From Ruegeria arenilitoris (GTDB taxonomy: Bacteria; Pseudomonadota; Alphaproteobacteria; Rhodobacterales; Rhodobacteraceae), in the NCBI RefSeq assembly GCF_042675705.1, contig NZ_JBHTJJ010000002.1: a stretch of 64,000 bases of DNA. The stretch is one strand, 5' to 3'. The notes under the pieces are model-generated. The model ran no database searches and was not told where the DNA came from. It saw only the letters and a list, made by a program, of their open reading frames with translations. Shown here piece by piece: positions 30,197 through 39,627 of the stretch; position 1 is the first letter of the stretch; the number at the start of each line of letters is the position of its first letter. Both the position numbers and the translations under genes were made by a program.

Positions 30197-31639
30197 TCAG
30201 GGGTTGCTTTGTCCCATGCCGTTCCCGTCGCCAGCCAATTCGTGCAGGAACTCCTCAAGGTTGGTCCAGCCATCTTCGTCCGAATCCTCGGTTGCGTCCG
30301 TTGGGTCCGTGGGATTCAGGCCCCATTGCGTTTCCCATTCGTCCGACATCCCGTCGACATCGCTGTCTGCATAGGGCAGGGCGCTTTCAAGCTCGGGCCA
30401 ACCGCCGACCTTTTCAGGGTTCTTCTTTAGGATTTTGCCGGAACGGTCACGGACCTCCTGAACAACCCTCTGATCCACCGCGTCGCGAGACGGGCGTGTC
30501 GCTCCGGCGTTTTGCAGGACCGTTTCGAACACTGTCGAAACCGGATCGGCCTGGACCAAAGGCGGGGTGACCGGCTCATCAACGACATAGACACGATGTT
30601 CGGGGGCAAGGACCAGTTCTTCGGGAAGGTCCAGGCTGTTGCGGTTGTCTTCATCAAGGTTGTCCCGAAGGTACAACCGGTAGCCGTTCTTGAAGCCGTC
30701 GAACAAGTGCACCAGTAGATTGGAATCGATGCTTTCACCCGACAGCTTCAGGTTGCCAATGATATTGGCGTCCAGCTCGGTCCAGCGATTGTCCAGCGAA
30801 ACGACATATTGCCAGATCGGTGAGTACATCAGGTTGTTTACGATTTCGGTCGTGGTCCCCGGGGTCTGGGGCGCGATTTGCGGGTTTCTGAACATCCCAT
30901 GAGAGAACAGGTTGTGATGGATGCTGAAGTTGCCGCCCTTTGTCAGCAGCATGTTGCGGGCCCGGTTGCTTTTGCCTGGTCCGCCATGCAAGAGGGGCTC
31001 GCTGATGATGCTCCACTGAAAGGTCAGCCGTTCGGCGTTTTCTGAGTCAATCGTCTCGTCGCTGCCCCAACTGGCCGAAATGTGGTCGAAGATCACGTCA
31101 CGCGCGGCTTTGGTGTAGACGCCAATGGCCCCTGAACAGCAGGATTCTACGTCGTGCGGTCCGGGCCGGAACCGAACATGGCGCACGATGACATCGTGCG
31201 TTCGGATTTCCAGTGATGGGCGCAATTGACGTGGGCCGTTTCGGATCGCAATCCCACCGCCCGGGGCGGTTTCTCCGGCGATGGTCAGAAAAGGACTGTT
31301 TGCGATCAGAGACGCCTTTTCCAGTGTAATCGTTCCGCTGACCCGAAAGATGCAGGTTCGAGGACCTTTGGCGTCGATGCATGCACGCAGGGAACCGGGC
31401 CCGAATTCTTCGGTAGTCGTCACATAAATCACGCGCCCGCCGCGCCCACCTTTGGCGGCGGCGCCATGCCCTTCAGCGCTGGGAAATGCTCGTTGGGAGC
31501 CATCCGGCAGTTGCGCCGAAAAGGTCCGGTTCGCGTTCTCTGCCAGCAGCGTACCGGGGCCGCAGCCAATCGCCAGAACAGTCGCAAATAGCGATACTTT
31601 GAATATGGCGAGCGGTCTTTGCCTTTTTGCAATGGGCAT
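30197..31639 (-). CDS. Secreted pectate-lyase-like parallel beta-helix protein with C-terminal calcium repeats
   Basis: A 480-residue exported protein with a signal peptide at about 1-34. A right-handed beta-helix region follows (EGHGAAAKGGRGG, VRHVRFRPGPHD, WGSDETIDSENAERLTFQWSII-type PL1-like segments, about 55-330). A C-terminal block at 425-468 has two Asp-rich DxDxDG loops (DSDVDGMSDE, DSDEDGWTN) like EF-hand/thrombospondin type 3 repeats. It may cleave or remodel the acidic polysaccharide made by this locus, or act as a free polysaccharide lyase. Lone gene, opposite in strand to the polymerase. Confidence 0.8.
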   Translation of the reverse strand: MPIAKRQRPLAIFKVSLFATVLAIGCGPGTLLAENANRTFSAQLPDGSQRAFPSAEGHGAAAKGGRGGRVIYVTTTEEFGPGSLRACIDAKGPRTCIFRVSGTITLEKASLIANSPFLTIAGETAPGGGIAIRNGPRQLRPSLEIRTHDVIVRHVRFRPGPHDVESCCSGAIGVYTKAARDVIFDHISASWGSDETIDSENAERLTFQWSIISEPLLHGGPGKSNRARNMLLTKGGNFSIHHNLFSHGMFRNPQIAPQTPGTTTEIVNNLMYSPIWQYVVSLDNRWTELDANIIGNLKLSGESIDSNLLVHLFDGFKNGYRLYLRDNLDEDNRNSLDLPEELVLAPEHRVYVVDEPVTPPLVQADPVSTVFETVLQNAGATRPSRDAVDQRVVQEVRDRSGKILKKNPEKVGGWPELESALPYADSDVDGMSDEWETQWGLNPTDPTDATEDSDEDGWTNLEEFLHELAGDGNGMGQSNP

Positions 31640-31682
31640 TCTAAAAAACCTTGGCTGTTGTCAAAATTCTTCTGCCTTTGGT

Positions 31683-32606
31683 CTAGGGCGCGGTGTCCCG
31701 GGTTTGTGCTTTGGTCGCGCAGACCATCATTGAATCCCGCAGGTGCACTGGGATCACTAGGTCAGACAGCCGTGCCGGAACCTTGAAGCGCGCCCATCTG
31801 GGTAGATAACGATGCACTCTTTCAACCAGATATCCTAACGGAAAATACCAAGTTGGACGATGAAATTCGGTTTGCTGCAAGCCAGCTTTGGCCAAGGCAA
31901 AGCGCAGTGTTTCAGGGTCGAAATAGCCGATATGCGCAACACGATAGTGCCACCATTGGTCTCCCATGATACGCGCCAGCAGGGACGAGCGGTCGGGCGT
32001 AACGACGACCAGTACTCCGCCATCGGCCAACAACCGTGCAGCCCGGGTGATCAGGTCCAGCGGATCCGGAACATGTTCGACCACGTCTACCAGCGTGACT
32101 ACATCGTAGGGGCCGGTCAGATCGGGATGTGGAAGAACGCCTTGGACCACCGGCAGGCCATGATGTTTTGCGCGGGCGCAAAACCGTCGCGACGGCTCAA
32201 CCCCGATCGCGTCGTAACCACAGGCGATGGCCTCCTCGACCAGAATACCGGTTCCGGCCCCCACATCCAGCAGCCGGTTCGCGCCGGCAGTGGGTCTTGG
32301 CAGCCTGTTTAGCAGCACCCGTTTCTGCCGCGCCCTTTGGGGGCGCGTCATCTCATAGGCCGGGTCTTCGAGGTCTTCGTAGAATTTAAGGACATCGACC
32401 ATATCCGTGCATTGGCAAAAACCGCAGCGGACGCATTGGTCGATCGCGGCGGTTGTACCGTAGTCGGCATTCGAAATTTCAAAGTTCCGCGACGTCGGAT
32501 CCCCGCGCAGGGTGCTTTCCTTTATCCTCCTGAGGCCGCAGGTGCCGCACAGCCAGCATCGCCGGATCGGTGCGGATACAACATCATCTGAAGGCTGGTT
32601 CACCAT
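31683..32606 (-). CDS. SAM-dependent methyltransferase with N-terminal Cys-rich zinc-ribbon-like region
   Basis: A 307-residue protein. Seven cysteines between residues 17 and 66 (CWLCGTC and CVRCGFCQC) form a likely zinc-binding module. A class I methyltransferase domain follows with motif I LLDVGAGTG at 112-120 and VTLVDVVEHVPDP. This arrangement is common among sugar C- or O-methyltransferases of polysaccharide loci. ATG 32606 with a strong GGAGG is preferred to GTG 32654, which abuts the upstream stop. It is probably cotranscribed with the UbiA gene. Confidence 0.8.
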   Translation of the reverse strand: MVNQPSDDVVSAPIRRCWLCGTCGLRRIKESTLRGDPTSRNFEISNADYGTTAAIDQCVRCGFCQCTDMVDVLKFYEDLEDPAYEMTRPQRARQKRVLLNRLPRPTAGANRLLDVGAGTGILVEEAIACGYDAIGVEPSRRFCARAKHHGLPVVQGVLPHPDLTGPYDVVTLVDVVEHVPDPLDLITRAARLLADGGVLVVVTPDRSSLLARIMGDQWWHYRVAHIGYFDPETLRFALAKAGLQQTEFHRPTWYFPLGYLVERVHRYLPRWARFKVPARLSDLVIPVHLRDSMMVCATKAQTRDTAP

Positions 32607-32654
32607 GCGCGCATCACCTCCAGTCTGGCAGCAAGCCGGTCCGTTGCCCGGCAC

Positions 32655-33593
32655 CTATGACCCGACTGGCCGGATTTCAAGCAGCTGTTCAAAGAACGGA
32701 AGCTTGATCTCGAGCAGAACGAACATGACCACCACCAGCAGAATAACCTGAAAAACAAGGCCGCGTTGTTTGTACAGATTTTCGGGGGCCTGTGCGATCG
32801 AGTCCCGGGCCAGCCCGACGGCAAGATAGCGCCCGAACAACATCGCCACGAAGGGCAGAGACAGCAGAAGCTCGACCTTGTACTTTGTCAGGAAAACGCC
32901 CAGGAAAGCGGTGGACAAGATTGCGTAGACCAGCGCCGACACCAATAGCTTCGACTCGTCATAGTCTTTGAAAGATGCGCGGTACCGCGCGGCAAGTGCC
33001 GGGTCGTCAATGGTACGATATTCGGCAAAGCGCTTGATCGCCATCAGATACGCGCCGCCGAACCAGTACGAGATCAACACGCTGGACGGTGCCACGATCG
33101 GCGGAACCATAATGAACCAGCCCGCAAAGAACCGAATGGGGTTGTTGATGGCCTCGCTCAGAACGTCCAAATAGGCGCGGTCCTTGGACCGGATTGGTTT
33201 GACGTTGTAGATGATCCCCATGATCAGCAGGGACAGCGCGGTCAGGAAGAACGGCGTATTGATCAGTAGCGCGAGTCCGAGACCGACGATCGCCAGACCC
33301 AGCCATTGCAACCAAACGATCCGGCCATCGATCTCGGTCACGACCGAGGCACGCTCTTTCTTCTTCGGGTGGTGTCGGTCGAATTCGCGGTCCAACCACT
33401 CATTTATAGTATAGTTGGCCGACGCGATCAGACAGATCGAAAATATCCCGACGGCGAGGTCGATTGCCGACCGACTGGTGAACTCGGCACCCATGATGAC
33501 CGCAAGAACGGCACCCGGCAGAATGAAGATGTTCTTGAACCAATGGTCGATGCGCGCAATGGACAGATAGTCTTTGAATCCGGCTCTTACCAT
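32655..33593 (-). CDS. UbiA-family prenyltransferase (polyprenyl-phosphate phosphoribosyltransferase-like)
   Basis: A 312-residue membrane enzyme with about eight hydrophobic segments. The first Asp-rich motif is N64-E-W-L-D68-R-E-F-D72 in NEWLDREFDRHHPKK, and a second polar motif DVLSEAINNPIRF follows in the middle. The DRxHPxK context is that of decaprenyl-phosphate 5-phosphoribosyltransferases rather than quinone enzymes. It would therefore make a lipid-linked sugar donor for GT-C glycosyltransferases. The start is uncertain (ATG 33593 or GTG 33614). Confidence 0.78.
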   Translation of the reverse strand: MVRAGFKDYLSIARIDHWFKNIFILPGAVLAVIMGAEFTSRSAIDLAVGIFSICLIASANYTINEWLDREFDRHHPKKKERASVVTEIDGRIVWLQWLGLAIVGLGLALLINTPFFLTALSLLIMGIIYNVKPIRSKDRAYLDVLSEAINNPIRFFAGWFIMVPPIVAPSSVLISYWFGGAYLMAIKRFAEYRTIDDPALAARYRASFKDYDESKLLVSALVYAILSTAFLGVFLTKYKVELLLSLPFVAMLFGRYLAVGLARDSIAQAPENLYKQRGLVFQVILLVVVMFVLLEIKLPFFEQLLEIRPVGS

Positions 33594-33668
33594 TGCAACC
33601 ACTTTCACCGACACAACAACATTTGCCGGGCCCGAAAAGGCGGGAAACAGAACACTACGGGCGGCATG

Positions 33669-35111
33669 TCAGATTTCCAGACTGCGCCTTGCGTGCTTCT
33701 TCCGGCGATCATAAAGCTTCAAAACCACAAGAAAACTAGCACATATGACCACCGCGACGATAGGCCAAAGTGCTGCAAGATACCTTACCGACGCGATGGA
33801 TAGTGTTGCAGACAGAAACAATAGCGCGTGCAGGCTCAGCACCCCCAACCCGGCCAAAGTCAGTATTTGACGTCCGGCCCAGTTTTGGCGCAGCCAAAGG
33901 ATTGAGGCCGCCAGGATCAAGATCGAAGCCAGCCAACCTATCGCAAGCGCGGAATGGATAAGACGTGCATACGGCGGATCAAAAACATCGCGGGTGATGT
34001 AGCCGAGCGCATTGTCCATCGGGAACGGCCCATTCTGCGCGATGTAGGCGGTGATGTCGTTCGCGGTCACGGCATGGTAGAAGGGCTGCCAGAGGGCGAC
34101 ATAGTGCTGTAGCGGCAACCGCAGAAACCCCGTCGGGTTCGCCAGAATTCGTTTTGAACCGATTTCGGCCATGAGTTCGGTCTTTGGGATGCCAATTCGG
34201 TCGGCAATGGACTGCAACCGGTCCTTCTCGTACAGAAACATCAAACTGGCTTCGTAGCTGTGCATCAGAAAGAAGGAGACCGGTCCAAATGGCGCCCGGG
34301 AAATCGCCTCGCGTGCGTCTGCCGGACCCTCTTCTTCAAGAATAATCCAGACGTCGGTTCGTGGGTCATCGGGGGCATAGGGGCTTGGGCCCGCAGCGAA
34401 CATGGCGCTTTTGGCGAATACGACGTTCCCCAGCACACTTTCGCGAGGTTCATCGTGGCGAAGATCGTAAGCGGCGCGGTCTGCAAGCAGCACGAAGGTA
34501 ACGCCCAGAACCGCCAGAGCCAATCCAGCCCACGGGCGCCTGCCATTGATATAGCTCGCGCAAAGAACCACCACGATAAGGATGGGCAGAAGAGCAAAAC
34601 CAACTGGACGGATCGCGATCATGGCGCCGACTGTCATGCCCAGGGCAGCAAAGTGCCAGGGCTTGGGGCCGTGGATCGCTTGCACCAGACAGGCAAGATA
34701 GACGCATGTCGCGCTTTGGAACAGAGACTCGGACAGGATGCTGTAGTTGAAGTAGAACGTCATCGGGTTGATGATCAGAATTCCAAGCAGGACCAGACCG
34801 GCACGGGGATGGCCAGTGGCCCGAGCCAGTGTGACCGACAATAGACATGCAGCAGCCGAGAATACCCAGATCTGGCCCACAACAGCGGCGCGCAGCGGGT
34901 CTGCGAACCCGTCGAAAAGGTCCAGAAAAAAAGGATATGCAAAGCCGCGATAGGCGGCGGCTTGAACGTAGTCTGCCGAGTCACTGGAGAAGTTTACGTC
35001 AACCAAGGGAAAAGCCGTCTGAATCACCGCCAGGACCAGTGCCAGCGCGATGATTATGAGCCCCCCGTTTTCATCTGCCCTTGAAGAAGCTTTCCCCAAA
35101 ACCCACTCCAA
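33669..35111 (-). CDS. Polytopic GT-C-like glycosyltransferase (family 39-type)
   Basis: A 480-residue membrane protein with roughly ten hydrophobic segments. The first periplasmic loop is acidic (DVNFSSDSADYVQAAAYRG), and the motif YSILSESLFQ lies near residue 128; both are typical of GT-C enzymes that use polyprenyl-phosphate sugars. The donor and acceptor are unknown. The frame opens with TTG 35111 and no clear ribosome-binding site, so the N-terminus is uncertain. It lies downstream of the chain-length/kinase gene on the same strand. Confidence 0.7.
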   Translation of the reverse strand: MEWVLGKASSRADENGGLIIIALALVLAVIQTAFPLVDVNFSSDSADYVQAAAYRGFAYPFFLDLFDGFADPLRAAVVGQIWVFSAAACLLSVTLARATGHPRAGLVLLGILIINPMTFYFNYSILSESLFQSATCVYLACLVQAIHGPKPWHFAALGMTVGAMIAIRPVGFALLPILIVVVLCASYINGRRPWAGLALAVLGVTFVLLADRAAYDLRHDEPRESVLGNVVFAKSAMFAAGPSPYAPDDPRTDVWIILEEEGPADAREAISRAPFGPVSFFLMHSYEASLMFLYEKDRLQSIADRIGIPKTELMAEIGSKRILANPTGFLRLPLQHYVALWQPFYHAVTANDITAYIAQNGPFPMDNALGYITRDVFDPPYARLIHSALAIGWLASILILAASILWLRQNWAGRQILTLAGLGVLSLHALLFLSATLSIASVRYLAALWPIVAVVICASFLVVLKLYDRRKKHARRSLEI

Positions 35112-35242
35112 GCAAAGTCCGGTATTTCCGACCGCGCCGCACGTCGATCAGTACCCGCGCGCAGCATCCGGTACTCGCATGGTAGCACAGACTCGGCCAC
35201 CAGACATCCCCGATGGCCGGAACGGAGCGGTCGCCAGATTTT

Positions 35243-37084
35243 CTAGTAGTCGTCGTAAGTGCCGTAATACCCTTCGTAAGTGGTCCAGCGGTACTTCTTG
35301 GGATCGACGTCATTCAGAATCGTACCCAGCACATTGAAGCCGGATGACTGAAGCCGTTTTGCCGCGGCTTGCAACGCATGCTGTGGCGTTTTTCCCCAGC
35401 GCGCGACCAGCAGAACGGCGTCGGCGAGGATGTCGTTGCGGTACACTTCATCCATCACCAGTGCCGGGGGTGTGTCCACGATAATGATATCGTATTGATC
35501 CAGCAGCGTTTCTTTGAGTTGCTTGAGCTTGTTTGACGCGGCATCAGACAGCTCGTGCGTAGGCGAGGCTGCGGTGATCAGATCCAGTGACCCCTTGGTT
35601 TCGGTGGTCAGAGCATGTTGCAGGGTTACACTGTCAGAATAGATTTCCGAAAGTTGCACCTCATCCATGTCCGGAATGAACGTCTTCGTCGCGCCGCGAC
35701 GGTGCGTGTCCAGATCAATCAGCAGAGCGTTCAGTCCGTCGACCGCCGCCGAGGTCGCCAGAACGCTGCTGACGAAGGATTTGCCCTCGTTCGGCAGGCC
35801 TGAGGTGATCAGGATCACCTTGGAATGCTGGAACTTGATACAATTGGTCAAGATGCCTCGGGCGGCTTCGGCCAGCGGCGATTTCTGGCTCTGCAACAGG
35901 TTTTCGATCGCTTTGTTCTCACCGGCGAACATTTTGCTGCGTCGCTGCCGGGCGATATATCCCAGGTTGCTGAGACCGGTCATCCGGATGATCTGGTTTT
36001 CGCTGCGCACCGTTCTGTCCAGGCCCTCGCGCACCAGCGCGATGATGAAGCCAACGATCATGGCGAACAGGCCGGCCAGCACCGTGATCAACGACCTGCT
36101 GGGGGCATAGGGTTCAACCGGAATTCGCGCTTTGGAAACCTGAACTGTGCCGTCCTCAAGCTGGCCGATGCGGGTTTCCAGCAAGGTCAGGTTGTCGATC
36201 GTGGTTTGGTAGCGAGTTCGCAGTAGTTCGACCTCGCGTTCCCGGCGCAGCAACGACAGCTCCAGACGGGTGCGGGCCTCCAGCTCCTGCTCAGATGTGA
36301 TCAGCTGCTCCTGGAGGGCCAGAATTTCGTCTTCCGGTAGGTTGCGTTCGATACCGATGCGCAGCTGGGCCTTGCGCCGCTCAACCTCGGCGCGCAGCCG
36401 GGTCACGAACTGTTCGTCGTCCAGATTGTCCTCACGGATGAACTCGGCCAAATTCGATTCCGCTTGGGTCAACTCTTCGCCAAGGATACCGACCCGGCGT
36501 TTGAGATTGTCGATCGATGTCATCAAGCGATTGACGCGTGCGTCGCGCTCGTTCGCGATATAGACGGCAATGACGGTATTGGGCAGGGCTGCAGCCAGCA
36601 CCGGCGATGTGGATCGGCCTTCGATGCTGATGGCGAGGCTTTCTCCCGCGCGGGAGACGGAATAAGAGGCCAGAACCTTGTCAGCGACCGCAGCGCGGTG
36701 AATCTCTTCATCCGCCTCGCTGTCCGCGCCGGGGGCACGGCGCACAAAGCTGGGGTCGTCGAACAGACCCAGGCGGTCTGCCACCTGCTCGGCAAAGTCG
36801 CGAGACCGCAGTCGGGCCAACTCGGTTTCCACGCTCGACCGGTTCAGTTCATAGGTTTCCAGCTGTCCGGTTGACTCGCTGAATCGTGTTTCCGTGAGAG
36901 CCAGAACCATCTGCGCGTCCGACCGATACTGGTCGGGGATGGTCGACATGTAGAAGGCTGTTGCCGAGACCGCACCGACGACCAACAGAAAGATGACCAG
37001 CAGGTTCCGGCGCAGCAGCAACCAGATATTGATGAAATCGTTGGTTTCATGCTGGCTGGCAATTGCGTCGTCACCGGATTGCAC
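35243..37084 (-). CDS. Polysaccharide co-polymerase fused to BY-kinase (Wzc-like)
   Basis: A 613-residue protein. A Wzz-type N-terminal domain is bounded by membrane helices at about 22-45 and 332-351, with a long coiled coil between (about 185-310). The cytoplasmic bacterial tyrosine kinase has Walker A GLPNEGKS at 429-436, Walker A' LIDLD at 455-459 and Walker B IIVDTPP at 534-540. A C-terminal tyrosine cluster (Y598, Y603, Y606, Y607, Y610, Y613) is present for autophosphorylation. It sets chain length and gates export with the outer-membrane protein encoded at 48.3 kb. GTG 37084 has GGAG 7 bp upstream. Confidence 0.92.
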   Translation of the reverse strand: MQSGDDAIASQHETNDFINIWLLLRRNLLVIFLLVVGAVSATAFYMSTIPDQYRSDAQMVLALTETRFSESTGQLETYELNRSSVETELARLRSRDFAEQVADRLGLFDDPSFVRRAPGADSEADEEIHRAAVADKVLASYSVSRAGESLAISIEGRSTSPVLAAALPNTVIAVYIANERDARVNRLMTSIDNLKRRVGILGEELTQAESNLAEFIREDNLDDEQFVTRLRAEVERRKAQLRIGIERNLPEDEILALQEQLITSEQELEARTRLELSLLRREREVELLRTRYQTTIDNLTLLETRIGQLEDGTVQVSKARIPVEPYAPSRSLITVLAGLFAMIVGFIIALVREGLDRTVRSENQIIRMTGLSNLGYIARQRRSKMFAGENKAIENLLQSQKSPLAEAARGILTNCIKFQHSKVILITSGLPNEGKSFVSSVLATSAAVDGLNALLIDLDTHRRGATKTFIPDMDEVQLSEIYSDSVTLQHALTTETKGSLDLITAASPTHELSDAASNKLKQLKETLLDQYDIIIVDTPPALVMDEVYRNDILADAVLLVARWGKTPQHALQAAAKRLQSSGFNVLGTILNDVDPKKYRWTTYEGYYGTYDDY

Positions 37085-37393
37085 GAGTGTTCTCCATTTT
37101 TTTCGGACCGTGAATACGGCTTAAAATCGGCGTCAGAATCGAACTGTTATTTATCATATTGTTTTACCTGTACTTTGATCGGCTCGATAGATTTATCTAG
37201 CCATATCAGGCCAAAAGGCCGTCCCTGTGCGTTTGGCGGGCAAAAAAAGCGATGCAAATCCGAGAGCAGAGAGTTTTTGGCCATTCTGGCGTCGGGCGAA
37301 GAGCTGCCTTTTCGAAGTCTTAAAATCGTGAACAAAGCGGTTGGTTGCCGGCGTTGTTGCCAAAGCCGACACAGTGGGTTTGGTCCGGCATAC
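37085..37393. promoter_or_regulatory. 309-bp spacer, promoter region of the co-polymerase/kinase gene
   Basis: There is no gene. An AT-rich stretch (about 37130-37200) on the - strand contains TATGAT, a possible -10, roughly 65 bp upstream of the GTG. No matching -35 stands out. The long spacer suggests that the kinase gene has its own regulation, separate from gtrA upstream. Confidence 0.35.
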
Positions 37394-37834
37394 CTACCTT
37401 CCGGCGTCCTGCGCCTGGGCTTCCGGTGGTTCAGCAGCAGGCTCGCGAAATGTGATTTTCCAGTTCAGGGTAAAGTTCAAAAGGAATATGCACCCGGTCA
37501 CGAACGCCTGAATGATCAAGTAGTGGAAAGGCAACAACGCAAAGAGAAGAGAGAACAGCGCCACGTTTATCGCCGACGTCGTCGCCGTGACCAGAATGAA
37601 CCTCTGCAGGGCGCTGCGATGTGGAACGCTGGACCGAAACACCCATAGTCTTTGGATGCAGTAATTGAATGTGGCCCCCATCAGGAACCCGATTGCCGAA
37701 GCGATCGTTTCGTAGATGCCCAAGACCTCGACCGAGAACGCCATCGCCGAGAAATGGATGATGACGGCCGTGCACCCGGTCACGAAATAGCGACCGACCA
37801 GAACCGAGACGTGTTTGAGGTCTTCAAACTTCAT
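37394..37834 (-). CDS. GtrA-family membrane protein
   Basis: A 146-residue protein with four transmembrane segments (about 12-33, 38-58, 72-95, 100-122) and the GtrA features FxxTGC...ATFNYCIQRLWVF. GtrA-like proteins are thought to help flip polyprenyl-phosphate-linked sugars made by GtrB-type transferases. A GtrB-like GT2 is encoded at 59.3 kb. ATG 37834 (AGGA 7 bp upstream) is preferred over the preceding TTG. Confidence 0.83.
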   Translation of the reverse strand: MKFEDLKHVSVLVGRYFVTGCTAVIIHFSAMAFSVEVLGIYETIASAIGFLMGATFNYCIQRLWVFRSSVPHRSALQRFILVTATTSAINVALFSLLFALLPFHYLIIQAFVTGCIFLLNFTLNWKITFREPAAEPPEAQAQDAGR

Positions 37835-37940
37835 CAAGCAATCCTTCAGGGCGTGAATGCAGAGCCACCCGATTGAATATCATCGATCCTATCATTGTTC
37901 GGCCGCGAGTGTTGGAACAAGCTTCATGATAAACGATCCT

Positions 37941-39449
37941 TCATTCGATCGGTTTGAAACTGGCGGGAGATCCATAGATCCGCCCGTCGGCCTCCTCATA
38001 GAGCAGCGTCAGATCAGCTTCGCGGATCAGCCGTTCCTCATCGACCAGATAGAACCGCCAGTCGACCTCGTTCAGGATTGCGACAACCGCGTTTTGGTCG
38101 GCCACGCGTTCGCGGACCTCCTGAATTTCTTTTTCTGGCGACGTACCAGGGTCCGGCCTGCCGGTTCTGCGCTCGAACAATTCAGGGGACTTGAGCGCAT
38201 CCACGCCCTTGACCAGCCGAATGACGTCATAACCGTTGGAATAGACCACGACACCATCCCGCAAATTGTCCAGATGCGCCAAGGTCGGAGAGTTCTTCCA
38301 GACCGGTGAGGCATAGAAATTCCCCTCAGTCATGTGGGTGCGGGTCATCGCTGCCGTGCGTACGGCATAGGTTCCGGTCAACACCAGCGCAAGTATGAGG
38401 GCTACGGGACGCAGCCGGTTCATCATATCCGTTCCGGGCTGACCGCCAACCAGAGCAAACCCCAGAACCAGAGTCGAAATGAACACTGGCAACAGGTATC
38501 GGGCATGGATGGTCAGATTCGCCTCGATAAACAGGGCCAGAACCAGGAAAGGAACGTAGACCAACAAAAAGAACGAGATCGGACGCGCAACGGGCAGACC
38601 GGGAAGGTCATCAGGGTTGGTCTGAACCTTCAAAGCTGTGCCGATCAAAACAACGACGAACCCCAAAACCAACACCAAAGCGGTCAACGTGATAATTGGC
38701 GGCAGGGAGCTTGGCAGCACGTAGGCTGAAAGCGTGGTCAGTGCAGCGCGGAAGGTCTCGGCGTCGGGATCCCCAAGGAACGCTGCTTGACGCCCGATGC
38801 CGGTCCCGCCGGAGGTTTGATTGTACAGGTACCACCCGATGATGAGTGCGGATGCGATCAGTCCGAACACAATCGCCGAAACCAGTCGACGGCGCAGGTC
38901 GCCGTGACCATAAACCAGGATTGTCAGCGAGCAGGCCGCGATCAGAGGGACCAGTGCGAACCGGGTCAGCACGCACAGGGCCGCCACAAAGCTTGCCAAC
39001 ACAAAGGCGGACAGGTTGTCGCCGCGCAGGTAACGGGACATGAAGAAATAGGTGCCCAGCAAGCAGTTTGTCGTGAGCGGTTCCGACAGGATCGTGACAT
39101 GCGCGTACATGAACTGGGGACTCAGGACCATGATCAGCGCTGCCAGAAAGATCATCCGTGGCCGAACCTTGCAGTCGTGCAGGATCAAGAACATCAAAGC
39201 GATGTTCAGGATCAGGCTGAGGATATTCAGTACAGTGGCCGCAAGCACGGGCTGGACACCCATTCCGGCCAGCAGATCAATCAGCGCGGTATAGGTTGGC
39301 GCCTGTTGAAACCGGTCGGGGGACAGCCCCAGATAGGCCATAGAATCTGGACGCATTCCGATTCCGTGCCATGTGCCGGCCGCAAAAAGCCCGGCTGCAC
39401 AGGCAACGAGGAAAAAGAAAAAGACCTTCAGTTCGGTGGACTGCCGCAT
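37941..39449 (-). CDS. Polytopic GT-C-like membrane protein, second copy
   Basis: A 502-residue membrane protein with about ten hydrophobic segments and a soluble C-terminal domain of ~120 residues. The first loop is GMRPDSMAYLGLSPDRF, and HVTILSEPLTTN parallels the ILSES motif of the 33.7-kb protein, so the two are probably distant paralogues. Likely a glycosyltransferase using lipid-linked donors. ATG 39449 is chosen over TTG 39509; neither has a good Shine-Dalgarno. Confidence 0.68.
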   Translation of the reverse strand: MRQSTELKVFFFFLVACAAGLFAAGTWHGIGMRPDSMAYLGLSPDRFQQAPTYTALIDLLAGMGVQPVLAATVLNILSLILNIALMFLILHDCKVRPRMIFLAALIMVLSPQFMYAHVTILSEPLTTNCLLGTYFFMSRYLRGDNLSAFVLASFVAALCVLTRFALVPLIAACSLTILVYGHGDLRRRLVSAIVFGLIASALIIGWYLYNQTSGGTGIGRQAAFLGDPDAETFRAALTTLSAYVLPSSLPPIITLTALVLVLGFVVVLIGTALKVQTNPDDLPGLPVARPISFFLLVYVPFLVLALFIEANLTIHARYLLPVFISTLVLGFALVGGQPGTDMMNRLRPVALILALVLTGTYAVRTAAMTRTHMTEGNFYASPVWKNSPTLAHLDNLRDGVVVYSNGYDVIRLVKGVDALKSPELFERRTGRPDPGTSPEKEIQEVRERVADQNAVVAILNEVDWRFYLVDEERLIREADLTLLYEEADGRIYGSPASFKPIE

Positions 39450-39627
39450 GAATTCAACCCAAAAAACACTTTTACAACCAACAGCGTGAAACACTTCCGA
39501 ACGGCGCAAGTAGCAGTTTGCGAAGTCGGCGTATCCTTAATTTTTCACCGGCGGAGACGATGACCCAAAACGCTAAGTAGGGTCACTTTTGTTGTCAAGT
39601 TTATCCACAGCCGCCGCCCAGACCGGC

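Noticed and set aside
31537..31639. Lipobox-like LAIGC in the signal peptide of the pectate-lyase-like protein
   Set aside because: Position -3 is Ala rather than Leu/Val/Ile and a signal peptidase I site (LLA-EN) follows, so lipoprotein status is not supported.
38823..38834. TGTACAGGTACC resembling half of the CCTGTNTACAGG element
   Set aside because: Lies inside a membrane-protein coding sequence and only half matches; likely codon-driven.
39601..39609. TTATCCACA, a perfect DnaA-box 9-mer downstream of a GT-C gene
   Set aside because: A lone copy without AT-rich DNA, repeats or an initiator nearby; expected by chance in 64 kb.
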